A DNA stretch of 64,000 bases from Pseudorasbora parva (taxonomy: Eukaryota > Chordata > Actinopteri > Cypriniformes > Gobionidae), in NCBI RefSeq assembly GCF_024679245.1, contig NC_090179.1:10575327-10639326 (forward strand), given 5' to 3'. Within the stretch, counting starts at the first letter, position 1; the number at the start of each line of letters is the position of its first letter. Below, one piece after another: positions 13,527 through 27,122 of the stretch. The translations under genes and the position numbers were made by a program. The notes under the pieces are model-generated. The model was not told the DNA's origin, searched no databases, and saw only the letters and a list, made by a program, of their open reading frames with translations.

Positions 13527-13574
13527 ATCAATCACAACAGACTGAGCCGGCTGACCAATCAGAGCAGACCAATC
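13527..13574. repeat. Single dispersed copy of the satellite monomer
   Basis: The order is atcaatcacaacagactg, then a G-rich tetramer, then ctgaccaatcagagcag and accaatc. It matches one 46-bp unit of the array at 57522-59341 with a few substitutions and a 4-bp gap. It sits in a longer non-tandem repeat, so it may represent the ancestral context of the satellite. Confidence 0.75.
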
Positions 13575-13671
13575 GCTTTTCAGAAAGGCAGGCTATAAAG
13601 AGACTAAAACTAAAACAGAACGCTTCAGGAAAAGAGGGGCTGCAGCGATCTACAGTATGGGAAAAAATATG

Positions 13672-13970
13672 TTTAACTCTTTCCCCGTCAGCGTTTAAAA
13701 AAAAAAAAAAATCCACCCCCCACCAGGGTTTTTGACCATTTTCACCTATATTTTAATAACCCATAGAATATTTAGTTTTATGAATATCTGAGCATGATAT
13801 ATCAAAAGAAAGAGCTGACCCTCTTCTTTTAAACAAAAAAAAAATTTTTAATTCTAGCTTCTTGTATTCCTTTTTATCAGCACTTGAATATGGATAAGTT
13901 TAATTAAAAAAATGTTTAATAAATGTTTAATAAAAATAACATTTTGAGCAAAAAGCTGAGAAAATTTTGA
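13672..13970 (-). mobile_element. Truncated TIR element (TTTAACTCTTTCCC family)
   Basis: It starts with the same TIR as the complete element at 34641-35089 and follows its sequence in the opposite orientation, through the poly-A tract and the tatctgagcatg and agagctgaccctcttc phrases. It is lost beyond about 13970, so one end is missing. Confidence 0.7.
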
Positions 13971-13999
13971 ATCAAATTTTCAGATTAAGTTGAATCAGT

Positions 14000-15402
14000 T
14001 TAAATCATTCTTGCATACACCAAAAATCTAATTATGAACTGAGAATAATAGGGGCACTTTAGCAGTGAAAAAAAAGACTTCACTTTTAAGGATGCAATGT
14101 CATGTGACGTCCAGATCACATGAGGTTTTTCAGTCAAATGTAGTGCAAGTGGATGTGTTGGAGATGTAATTATTTTGTGATTCCTATAGCTCATCTTAGC
14201 AGTCCTCACAAATGTTGTTGTTTTTTTGTTGTGATTTAGTTATCTCTGTGTGGATCTTGCGTGCATTTTTTCGTCACGGCGTTGTCACTCAGTCCCGGGG
14301 AAGGCGTTTGTCACGTCTGATTAGAGTTAACCCCTCAGACAGCGGCGTGTGCATGTGTCACGGCTGCTCTGTCCTCCCCTCCTCGTCTCCTCCGCTTTCT
14401 TCCCCACCCCTCCTTCTCCTCTGGTTATTTTCAGACAGCGCAGCAGAAGAATATTTCCCCCTTCAAGGTCTCCCGCCCACTCCCGTGGGTGCCGTTTCCC
14501 TGGAAACCATGTCAGAGTTGACTCGGGGACCGCAGATGGATTGCCCTTTATCAGGTTACACAATTGGCCCATTAAAGAGAGGCAGCCTGCCGTTCTAATG
14601 ACAGGACCAGCCAAACCCCCCTCCCCCCTCTCCCCAATACACCCCACCTCTAATGGCTATAGCTGCACATCCACGTCTGGACACAGGGCTGGACCACGTC
14701 ACAGCTTATAAGGTTGTTTATGTGCGGATTACAGCTCTCTGGGGATAGCATTGTATGCCAAACCTGACCTGGCGGATAGAATCTGAGTGGAAACTTTGAA
14801 TTGAAACAATGTTATTAGATCCTATTATTGGCCCATCTGACCTTGCAAGCAACACAGTAAAACCTAGTTTTTGTCCTAACCAATTGACTGCATCATAGGC
14901 CTTTTGCACCAATTCTTATTTACTTGGCGAATAGTCACCCAGTGGTGCGTTTCCTGTACAACGATGCAACTTGCTGCTCACTACCAGACTACAATGCTTC
15001 GTTGGAGAAACGATCTAGCTAGTTATGACTGTTTCCCGAAAGAATAGTAGCTATGTATGCAAACAATCACAGTAATAACTTGTGCTAATTTATCCGTTTG
15101 TTGCAGCAGTATCAGGAAGCATCAAACTGTTGAATTATGGTGACAGAACTTACAGCCATATTTGGCTAATGATATTTTGGGGAAACACACCATAGAAAAG
15201 CCCTTTATTAGTTGGCAGGTCAAAGTTTTCCTTTAGTAAATGCAGCTCTGGTGGAATTTTCCTCCACTGGTTGTTGACTGTAGAAACTGTGTTAGTTAAA
15301 CAATATTGAACTGTCATTAATGGCGGTGTTGTGAAGGTGGTGGAGTAATAGCTTCTGCTAATTAATCTGCCTGTGAATGTACGTTTTTGGGGGACACTAA
15401 TT
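14000..15402. other. Single-copy DNA; candidate conserved non-coding segment 14270-14720
   Basis: The 14270-14720 part is GC-balanced and contains no transposon ends. It includes a pyrimidine-rich tract followed by a cag, then tccctggaaaccatgtcag and a ttatcaggttacacaattgg stretch. It could be an enhancer or a poorly conserved exon, but no frame has a recognisable domain. The remainder holds nothing I can name. Confidence 0.35.
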
Positions 15403-16302
15403 GCCAGATTTACTAACAACACAAGCGCAAACCCTCTTTTGGTGTTGAGAAACTACTGTCAGGATTTAATAAAGACATGCAGTGAAAAATTAGCGCTGAA
15501 AAGGCATTGACACGAAGCGGCAACCTCCCCGATTTCTGTTGAAGCCAATACGGAAGTGACTCAAACTGCACTTCATCGACTGGCCGCAAGGGACAGGCTC
15601 CAGAAGGGAGCAGAATTGAGCCCCATGTTAAAATTCCCAACTTTACAGCAGGAAAGAAAAACCTTGAACTTGCCCTTTGAATTGTGAATTAATTTTTGTA
15701 TAACTCAATCGTTCTGCATAATTAAGGGCGTGGTTACTTTGATACAGGTGGATAGCCATTTATCCGCTGTCTGTTAGTCATTGCGTCACCTCAGCTCCGC
15801 CCACATCCCGCCTCTTTGCCCATTTTCTGTTATTTCTGATGTCGCGCAGCCAAGATGGCAACGGCCTTTAGGCTTTAAAACTGCTCTTCAGTATCCTATG
15901 GGTGACTTCACGGACACTACGTCCATATTTTTTTTTTACAGTCTATGGTTGACAGTTATTTTTGCGACTGAATTATTCCATATGCATTTGTTGGCGTTTC
16001 CCTTTCAGACGCAAAATTTATGGGAGGAGAGTATTTAAATCAATCATGCAAGGTGATTTACTAAGGTTTGCGCTAGTCATGTTACTGGTGTTTGTGCCAT
16101 TGTTTACTGCCCAAAAAACTTAAAGCAGACGCTAATTTGCGCTGCTCTTGGTAGATTGTGTTGGTCATTATGGAAGTGATCCGGCTGCGTCTGTGTTCTT
16201 TAATTTGCCCGTCATCGGTAGATCACGCACATAACTTTCCCATGTGGGCATTTATGGGCCTCTGCACTCTCACGCTAATTTCCCCTGTTTAGTAAATCTG
16301 GC
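15403..16302. mobile_element. TIR DNA transposon with nested repeat
   Basis: Inverted ends GCCAGATTTACTAA (15403) and TTAGTAAATCTGGC (ending 16302). A second dispersed repeat, with the phrase ggacactacgtccatatttt and ending near ctatgg, occupies about 15535-15955 inside it. No coding region. A degraded relative without clear ends lies at 52730-53080. Confidence 0.65.
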
Positions 16303-17120
16303 CCTATATTAGTGAATTATGTTGATAATGGCAGCCCTTGCAAACATAGTTGAAACACACCCCAGAAAAGTACTTTATTAGTTGTCTGTAGTTCCAGTGG
16401 AATATTCCTTGACTAGTTGATGCAAACTGAATTTGTTGACTTAGCAAACCTGACTAGTGTTGAACTATTGCATTGAGCAAAACAATACTGCTTCCCAATA
16501 ACTTTGTACTAAACAATTCTGATTGACTGCGATTTATTTCACAATGCACAGCATTTTAATTTTCAGTTCGGACAAACGAATTATTTGTCACTGAAAACTT
16601 GTCACTAACACAATGTTAGCTAGAGGCCATGAAATGTGTTGAAATTACATTCAGGCATGTCAGGGAGACTGCCCAATAGCAGGACCTTTAAAGTCATTAC
16701 CGCACGCCTCATCTAGACAGTCTCTGCCGTGTGACATTAATCCCAGTAACATATGGAGACGGCGAGAATAACAATAGAAAGAAAATTAATTACTGCAGTG
16801 GACTTCCACTGTCTTAGGAATCAACCACATTCCTAGTGACGCAAGCAAACATTTCTTCAAGATACCTGTAAGATATTTCAACATGACCACATTTTTGACT
16901 GCAGTTTAACAACACTCACCTTCTCTATAAGGAATGCATGTCATTAGTTGAGTTCAAGTATAGATGCTTTTTATTTGTGGAAATGGGATGATGGGGCTTG
17001 GTCGTAACCTAATTCCTGGTGCTCTGGTTGCTGACCTAGTGATCTAGTGGCTTGATATACTTACTGGGCAAAGCTTTCTCAGATTAATCAAGAACAAAGA
17101 GCTGTCAAGGTAACTCCTTT
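16303..17120. other. No gene seen
   Basis: Single-copy looking DNA. The segment 16620-16860 has balanced composition and could be a conserved non-coding element; nothing else to report. Confidence 0.4.
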
Positions 17121-17363
17121 GGCTGGTTTTACAGACAAGGCTTAAGACTAGTCCCAGACTAAAATGCACGTCTGAGCTGTCGCACTAAAAATAACGTGTA
17201 CTTACATTTCTTAGAATATGTCAGTGGCATTATTTTGTCTCAAGATGCACATTGGTAATGTTTTTAAGGCACATAAAAACAAAAGGCTACTTAAATGTCC
17301 TAATTTAACTAAGGCCTAATCCTGGCTTAGTCTATAATAAGCCTTGTCTGTGAAACTGGGCCC
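17121..17363. mobile_element. MITE with acagacaaggc ends
   Basis: The left end gctggttttacagacaaggc and right end gccttgtctgtgaaactggg are inverted copies with few mismatches. A body of about 240 bp contains the internal phrase tctcaagatgcaca. I recall this as an abundant teleost MITE. Confidence 0.7.
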
Positions 17364-18089
17364 TTTTGATTTTAAAGTTGGGTTCCTCACCAACAGTTGA
17401 GTCTTGGGCTGCTCTGGTACTAACTAAAGTAAATAATCATGTGTGGAATCACTCATATTCAGAAAAGAGTAATTAACTTATTAATTATAAGAGTCTTAAG
17501 CCGTTTTCAGTTTGACTTTCCGAATACTGGTGCTTCAAATCATTAATAAGCAACTTTATGCACAATTTATAATGTTAGTTTTAAGCTGGAACACCTGTTT
17601 GGAAGGGCTTAGAAGACGTTTTTTTCTTTTTCATTTGGTGCCACTAGTGGCAGAGAAATAACAACATCCATAAAAAATAAAAAAAACACACCCATGAAAC
17701 TGTATTTGCTGCCCATCCCAGCAAGCAATTTTGCTTTGAATATATGTCTAATAGCCGTCCAAACACAGGCCTGATGTCTAGGCTAAAACAAGGTAAAATT
17801 TGGGTTATCAGTGAAAATATGATAGACGTCTATCCAAAGAAATGAAACCCCTTGTAACCACATTGACTTTGCTTGATGGAATATCATACACAAGTTATTT
17901 TGGCAAAAACGATATGTAACCGAACTCAAGGTTATTTTGGCTAGAAGTGGGTTACCCATCTTCCCAAGATGCACTTCCGGCGCTTTCCGCGCTTGTGCAG
18001 ACTAAAGCCAGAACGCGGGAATGTCACCACAGGAAACACGCACGCGCGCCCTCGGATCAGTCGGACGTAGTGGTGAACAAGAGGTAAAA
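17364..18089. other. No gene seen
   Basis: No domain-bearing frame. The segment 17960-18080 is CpG-rich and probably part of the adjoining repeat. Confidence 0.4.
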
Positions 18090-18373
18090 ACGACATAAAT
18101 ACTGTTCGTTTTCTCACACAAACCGCTCGTTTCGTGTCTTAGGCCATCACTGTGTACTTACGATGGGGGATTGTTTAATTTGGACTTCTCTGTGTGTGCT
18201 CTTTGAGGTGGTGACCATAGACCTGCATTATGTGAGGCACAGACAAGAACGGTTTGACCTAAAATGATCAAAATTGAAACTTCTGGGGAAACAAATACTC
18301 CTACATCTCGGATGCCCATGAGGTAATCTAAAACATATCAACATTTAATTTCAAAGTGAACTATCCCTTTAAC
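18090..18373. mobile_element. Fragment of the foldback family
   Basis: It shares the ttctcacacaaaccg, tcgtttcgtgtctta and cactgtgt phrases with the arms of the elements at 20782-21607 and 25298-26039. It ends in gtgaactatcccttta followed by A, the same style of terminus. Only one arm is present. Confidence 0.5.
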
Positions 18374-18561
18374 CGAGACACTGAAATGAAACGGAATATT
18401 CAAAGAAAATTAGGGCAATATAAAAATAGGGCTTGATTTTATCCATCAGGAATACTGCATGTCAGATTGTTAAAAGTCTGTTTCCCCCCTTTTTTAAAGG
18501 GCTATTTGAGCAGAATTTTAGGTTCAAGGTCAAGTTCACCCCTGAAAATCAATCTTCATAT

Positions 18562-19078
18562 TGTCACAGGTTCAGGGTGTGACACTGGCTCTTCCTGTTG
18601 TTTGTCCTGTCCTGTCATTTCTCTGCAGCTCGTGATTGGATAATGAGCTGATCACGAGCTGATCTCCCACACCTGTCACTCGTTCCCTCTACCCTTTATA
18701 TGCCCAGCTGTGTCTACCTCTTGTTGTCAGTTGATCATATGCTATGTCGTGTGAACGTCTCATGTTCTGTGGTCCTGTGTATGTGTTCTGTTATTACCTG
18801 CTGACTTTTGTGTTCAGGAACCTTAAGACGAGGAGTTAGTAGCAAGATTGAGTTACTTGCTTAGCCAGGACTTGTCTTTTGGTGCTACGACCTGCCTCCT
18901 CTTCCTGCAAGCTTGCTTATGTTTGTGCTGTGCACACGGGAACCACCGTCAGAGAGAACCCAGCTTTTGTTCTGTCACACTGAGACTGCTTATGTTCTGT
19001 CCTTCAGTTCCCTAATAAACTTTTTTTCCTCACGATCTTCTCAGCATTTGAGTCCTCCTATTTCTGAGTTCCCTGACA
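18562..19078 (+). mobile_element. Solo LTR, Ty3/gypsy (sushi/Tf1-like)
   Basis: A 517-bp LTR starts TGTCAC and ends CTGACA, flanked by the perfect 5-bp duplication catat (18557-18561 and 19079-19083). A TATA-like ttatat lies near 18696, and about 30 bp later comes gtcagttgatc, positioned like the predicted RNA start of the 62026-62450 LTR. AATAAA lies near 19013. No internal region remains, which is the product of LTR-LTR recombination. The sequence differs from the 56.6-62.4 kb LTR, but the termini and layout are alike, so it is a related family. Confidence 0.88.
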
Positions 19079-19083
19079 CATAT

Positions 19084-19822
19084 ATCTCGGTTAGAATTCT
19101 TCTTTACCAAATATGTTTTACTATTATTATTATTGATGTACCTTTATTTCATCAATGTTAAATAGCAATACTTTACTGCGTTAATTATCGCCAAGATTTT
19201 AGAATGCAGCAGTAGCTATTTATCTATTGGTTAAAATTAACTAATGGTTTGCCTAGGCAGATCAAATTACTGCTATAGAAATGTCTATATTCTATTTTGT
19301 TGTATTATGTGTATAAATAATGTGAACATGGTCAAGAAGACTACATTAGTGTATAAAATATGTACATTTATACAGCTAATTTAATTAAGAACATCTGTGT
19401 ATTTTTTTTGTATTGTCAGATGTTCTAAGCAGTTAAAAAAGCCATCAATATATAACAAGCTTAGTTTACATAATCAAACAGTCTTCTTTTTGGCATTAAG
19501 ATATCTTTTGCAGCCTGATTTGCATCAATAAACAGCAGTGAGTGAGGCTTTTTAATGCCTAATTGGGATCTAATAAGTGGTCGTATTATTGCGAGTGCTG
19601 GGGTTCAACCCTATTAGTTGCTTGGCTGCCCATAACATTTGCTTCCTCTCTCAGTACTTCAGTGTTGCGGGCATGATTGTGAATGAGATTTCTCTCTCTC
19701 TCTTTATCGTTTTATTTTTGAAGTGCTAAAAATAGACCCCCCATTAGCCACATCGCCTGTTACAATGTGTCAGCAATCAGTATGGAAAGCACGCTGCGCA
19801 GAAATTACAATGGTCGCTTTTT

Positions 19823-19891
<69 letters not shown>

Positions 19892-20781
19892 ATTCCTTTT
19901 CTCTTTAGCACCCCACCCCCTCCTACCCCTACACACACTCACACACACACACACACACATACACACATGCTCTCCCGCCAGCCCTCAAAACCTCTTCCCT
20001 GGAGAAACAATCGGGCCTAATTTATGGTTGAGGTGGGGAGAAGCTTTTATCTTTGAATTGCATCTGAACTCAATGTTCATCTGTGTTGTTTCAGTACGGT
20101 GCAAATAGGGTTGAAGTCTGTAAGATGATGCTAATTTCCCATCAGTACCATTGCCTTGGTAATTTCTCCACACAGTGTGCCTTAGTTAAGAATGTCTGTT
20201 ACAATGGAAATCTCTTGAGCCAATATGCTGTTTTGAGAGAGATTTTAATAAACCTGTCAACAATAAAAAAAACACTACGTCGTATTAAAGTTGTATGCTA
20301 AAAGCTATTGGTTGTGTTTATGATGTATAATTATTGCAGCTGAAAGATTGTTTAACCTATTTAGACATATGTTTCTTAGTAAACTGTTAAGAAACTGTAC
20401 AAGAAGTGTCCCTGTCCATGGTGCTGATTCATGAGCTCATGAGTCAGTGTCTATGGTTTTGAGGCTTCTGTATGCTGGTTAGGAAAAACGAGAAACATGT
20501 AATGGTTTATTTTCCTATTCTGTTTCTTCTTAATGCTTCTGGATATGATGCTTGAACAGCCAATCAGCAAATACACTGATTAGTCATTTATTTGTTTCAA
20601 TGAAAAACAGCTGGCTCAGAGTCATTTGTTTGTGAATCAGACTATACTGGTTGTGTTGTTCTCAAGAGAATGGCGTTTCCTTGGCCAACAGTTAACTGCT
20701 TGCAAAGGAAGCAGTTTTATGTTTTTCTATTGCATTGCTTTCAAACATGGGGCATGCTGTCAAGTGAGATTTTTCAGAGCT
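19084..20781. other. Non-coding with CT and CA microsatellites
   Basis: A CT run lies at about 19826-19886 and a CA run at about 19929-19960. No gene; frames over the CT run are artefacts. Confidence 0.6.
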
Positions 20782-21607
<826 letters not shown>

Positions 21608-24600
21608 TATAAACCTAAAGTATCAGCATAAGTATAGTAAGTCTTCTCAACATCTAGTGCTTTCTTGGATCAGTTTCGATGCCCATTTTTACATCAGAAT
21701 GTAGAAACGTTGAGTGATTACAATGATGGGAAATCTTCGCTAAACCTGGGTCTGTTTATTAAGGTCTCGGGGGGCAATGGAGGTCCTGTGGGAAGATGCC
21801 AATTAACAGTAGAAAGAAGAAGCCCCATTTAGCTGTGTTTTTCATCATTCAATTGTAATTTAATAAAAAATGGAAGCCGCTACCCTGAGGCAACTGTTGA
21901 CATTGCGTTCTGAGCTGTGGCACTGCTAAGCTATTGCCGTTTTTTCTAATGTATTTATACATCATTTCTGAACAGAGGACCCTGTTACTAATTCATCTAC
22001 ATAAAGGAGTACTGTAGCGCCCGGGGGCACGAACAAATGAGAGCAGTTAGCGTCGTGCACCCTCCTCTCGTGGTTTCTCCACCCCTCCTTCTCGTTTATA
22101 CCCACAGCCGACTGCTCTGTTAACTTGTCACTTGTCATCGCCAAAATGGAAGGAACCATATGCCACACTGTTTGTTGGAACAACCACCCCCAACCTCCCC
22201 GCACGCTGCTGGCGCTTCTCTGCTATCAAACAACAGAGTGTCGCTACAAAGGGAGCGATCCCTTGCGCAAAGTGACTTCAATTGAGGATGAAAGCGGCGC
22301 CTGCTTCTCCCTGCCATCTGATTCCCCGATTTGCCATCGATGATCAGAGAGAGTCTCCACGCTCATTTTTATCTCTTGCATAATGCAGGAGTGTATTTCG
22401 CTCCAGTGATGACGAGGGAATATCTGCCCTAGCAGGCTAACACAGCTGTTAACTCTTCTACTAGCATTACATACTGTGTGACAGTCTCTGTGCTGAGAGG
22501 GAAACCCTCTACATCTGACGTCACCGAGTGCTTCCGTGCCAACATGACCCACTGACTTATAAAGACATTCGCGTTCATTTATTTGCAATCAGTTACAACA
22601 CATTAACTTGTGCGCAGTTAACGTTAGAGCCGCAAGATGGACCTTCCATTATGAGTTAGGGCAAAGGGTTTCTACACGGGAAAGTTGACAGGGGCGTAAC
22701 AACTATATTCCCACATATAACTGCAGCTGACCAATTATAGAATGTTTCCACAACATTTTTGCAGGAAATTGACATATATACCTTTCAACATGTCCTCCAA
22801 CCAATACGCCTAAATAGGTTGTTTGTCACTTCCTTGAAATATGACCCATATGAGTGTTTTCTAAAGTTGTGCTCCTATTGAAAATAGGACACTTTCTTTT
22901 TAAAGCATTTTTCCTTTTTTATCTGCAAAATATTTCAGGTTTTTCATAGCTCAATTGGTAAAGCCTTACAATATACAACAACATGTGATGCACTATAAAT
23001 AACTGGGTAGGTTTAGGGATGGGGTGGGTGTAGTTGTAAGTAAAAAAATATATATTTTTGCTGAATGGAAATATGAGAAATGGTGGTAAAAAGTCCACAC
23101 ATTGCATTAAAATGAACACACATTTTGATTGGTAACGACAGTCATACGCCATTTCATGACGTCAGATGTCAGACGACATTTTTACGCCAACTAGAGGGCG
23201 CATGACTTTAAAACGTAAATATACTGTAGGTCGTAATAAGGTGCTTGAAAAACGACCTATAGCGTAGTTTTTTGGGGTGGGAGGACAGTTTGATACCTTT
23301 TGCTTGGCTGCAATGCAAAATAAAAACATATAGCCTTTTGCAGTAAAAACCCAATGACAAAGCAGAATCTTCTGCCACCTGTTTGCTGAATGAACACAAG
23401 AGGCATTCTAAGAGGCCAAAATACGTCCTGGATGAGTGTCCCCTAGTGGGCTAGTGGCCACTTGCATGCCTTTCGGGGCATTTGAGGTCTCTAGCAAGAT
23501 CTTGCATGCCATCTGAACTCTTAATTTGGGTTGGTGCTCTTCTTTTTCATCTGTTCTTTTTCCTGTTGTGGCGGTCAGCAAACAGCTTTGCATTGCCTGT
23601 GACTGACTGTATTCATCATCTGACTGAATGCACCGAAACGTGACTTACGTACCGTGGCGCTTGAGGACGAAACCATATTCACCCCAAATGGATTCGCATC
23701 ATCTCCGAGCAGCAGAAACTCGCAAGTATAGTTCAATTGTCCATTCTTCACTAGGTTTCTCACACAGAATGCATGAGGTCAATTTCTTTATCAGCAGTCC
23801 GCGTGGACTGTGCACACGCAGCCAACAATTTCTAGCCTTTTCTAGTAGTCTGAATGCATTGTCTGCATTGACTGCACTAATTGGGAGAGTCTAGCCATTG
23901 CTTTTAAGAACTACTTGAAGAAGAAATGCCTATAAAAACAACAGATGAATATGCAAAGAGGTCAGAAGGCACCCACATTTGTACTTGAGTTTGAAAAAGG
24001 ATAAAGTTATAACTGTCCTCTGCAGGTCAAGTGAAGTATACTTAGAATATCTAAGAATGCTTGTTCGCAAGACACAACGGCAGGTGTAAAAACAAGGAAT
24101 TTTTACACCAGGCTTTAACGGTAAACGTGTCATGCGAGCGTGCACAAGGAATTGGGTGTCGCTCACTGTGCATGTGGTTGATTTATGGGCCATGCTTCAA
24201 ACATGGGGCCAGGTTCATTTGCCGCGGAATAATCAAAGCATAACCCGATGCCTTATGTGTCTTTCCCTCAGCTTTTATGGGGGAAATGGTTAGAGCCTTA
24301 CGCCCATCAGCCGAGCCTACTTACACTTCCAGTACGTGCAAGGTTAGTGCTGGCAGAGGAGATAGCATATAAATACTGTCAGAGAGCTCATCCATCGCCA
24401 CTGACCGCATTTCACCCTTCCATTGGCAGCCTGTAATGTATGTTAATGGCACTCTAGAACATTAAGAGAGCGTTGCACAGACGTTTGTCTGGCGGCTCTG
24501 AGCGTGTGTACACATGTACAGGAAGGCTCATAAAACACAGCAACAAGGGCCGTCTGTGGCAGCTGCTACTTAATCTGATTACATCTCATTCAATCTGGAG

Positions 24601-25297
24601 AGACCTCTGTCTAATGTCTGACATTTACGTACAGGCACAGCTGTGCGTACGCTACAGGATCCACACCATATGGGCCGGTGCCGATCTCGTGTGCCTCGCG
24701 TGCTGATGCGAGCCAGTGATAGTGGTCCTGTGCATGCACAGTGCAGCGGTTTTTATCTTCACATTAATCTTGCCCTCATTGTACCCTCTCACCCATTTCT
24801 GTCTACCTCTGAGCCCAAACTGCCTGCCTCTGCTGACTGTTACCCACTTTGACAGTAATTAGTCTTGAAAAGGACATTTTTAGCGGAGGCTTTCAATGAA
24901 ATTTAGACAGCGCTCCCCCCACCGAGCCCAAACTCACATTGGAAACGTTGCTCCTGCGATGTTTTGCATAGCAGCACTTGAAGAACGCTAAATGCGAAAG
25001 TAGTCAGATCAACTATGTGGTCATAATGTTTAATTATGGCACTCTATGAATTAAATACAAAAAAACAGACAGTAGCCACATTGTTTGATGAACCATACAA
25101 ATTTGTACAAATTATCGAAAACACAGCATAAACTGGCCATGAGATAGCACTGAAAAATCCTCAAACAAGATACATTTACTGGTGAAACAAGTGAAAGCTT
25201 ATTTTTAGAGATTATGAATGTTTTTTATTTTTTTATTTTTTTATCAAATACAATTGCAAATACAATAATACAAGTGCTTAACTTAATAATAAACTTA
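21608..25297. other. Largely single-copy; tRNA-like repeat and candidate conserved segments
   Basis: No recognisable gene. The segments 22010-22640 and 24240-24880 have balanced composition and no repeat hallmarks; either could be regulatory. A tRNA-related repeat is listed separately at 22938. Scattered frames here lack domains. Confidence 0.35.
22938..23190 (+). repeat. Possible tRNA-related SINE relic
   Basis: It begins with tagctcaattgg, which fits the pol III A-box consensus TRGCNNARYNGG, and continues taaagc. The B box is not convincing. A ggtaggtttagggatggg phrase follows, which I recall from dispersed fish repeats. No poly-A or simple tail is clear, so the call is tentative and it is not a functional tRNA. 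Confidence 0.3.
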
Positions 25298-26039
<742 letters not shown>

Positions 26040-27122
26040 CCATATTGATAGGATAGCATCTTGCAGTTGATGGAGATTTGTGGGATGCACATCCAGGGCA
26101 CGAAGCTCCCGTTCCACCGCATCCCAAAGATGCTCTATTGGGTTGAGATCTGGTGACTGTGGCGGCCTTTTTAGTACACTCAACTCATTGTCATGTTCAA
26201 GAAACCAATTTGAAATTATTTGAGCTTTGTGGCATGGTGCATTATCCTGCTGGAAGTAGCCATCAGAGGATGGGTACATGGTGGTCATAAAGGGATGGAC
26301 ACGGTCAGAAACAATGCTCAGGTAGGCCATGGCATTTAAACGATGCCCAATTGGCACTAAGGGGCCTAAAGTGTGCCAGGAAAACATCCCCCACACCATT
26401 ACACCACCACCACCAGCCCTCACAGTGGTAACAAGGCATGATGGATCCATGTTCTCATTCTGTTTACGCCAAATTCTGACTCTACCATCTGAATGTCTCA
26501 ACAGAAATCGAGACTCATCAGACCAGGCAACATTTTTCCAGTCTTCAACTGTCCAATTTTGGTGAGCTTGTGCAAATTGTAGCCTCTTGTTCCTATTTGT
26601 AGTGGAGATGAGTGGTACCCGGTGGGGTCTTCTGCTGTTGTTGCCCATCCGCCTCAAAGGTTGTGCGTGTTGTGGCTTCACAAATGCTTTGCTGCATACC
26701 TCGGTTGTAACGAGTGGTTATTTCAGTCAAAGTTGCTCTTCTATCAGCTTGAATCAGTCGGCCAATTCTCCTCTGACCTCGAGCATCAACAAGGCATTTT
26801 CACCCACAGGACTGCCGCATACTGGATGTTTTTTTTCCTTTTCACACCATTCTTTGTAAAGCCTAGAAATGGTTGTGTGTGTAAATCACAGTAATTGAGC
26901 AGATTGTGAAATACTCAGACCGGCCCGTCTGGCACCAACAACCATGCCACGCTCAAAATTGCTTAAATCACCTTTCTTTCCCATTCTGACATTCAGTTTG
27001 GAGTTCAGGAGATTGTCTTGACCAGGACCACACCCCTAAATGCATTGAAGCAACTGCCATGTGATTGGTTGATTAGATAATTGCATTCATGATAAATTTA
27101 ACAGGCCTCCTTTAGGTGAGTG
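26040..27122 (-). mobile_element. Tc1-like transposon, copy 2, 3'-truncated
   Basis: Same family as 8418-9674, opposite strand. The 5' end (right side) keeps only a degraded TIR, cctttaggtgagtg, ending at 27122, with no TA. The 3' end is lost at 26040 inside the transposase, at the phrase ccatattgatagg, where it abuts the foldback arm. It lacks the 3' TIR and cannot move. Confidence 0.9.

Noticed and set aside
14212..14711. Overlapping 106-128 codon frames on both strands
   Set aside because: GC-rich, Ser/Pro-rich frames in three registers with no domain and no splice structure I can support; more likely non-coding.
22938..22960. Functional tRNA gene
   Set aside because: Only an A-box-like stretch; no acceptor stem pairing, anticodon arm or good B box.
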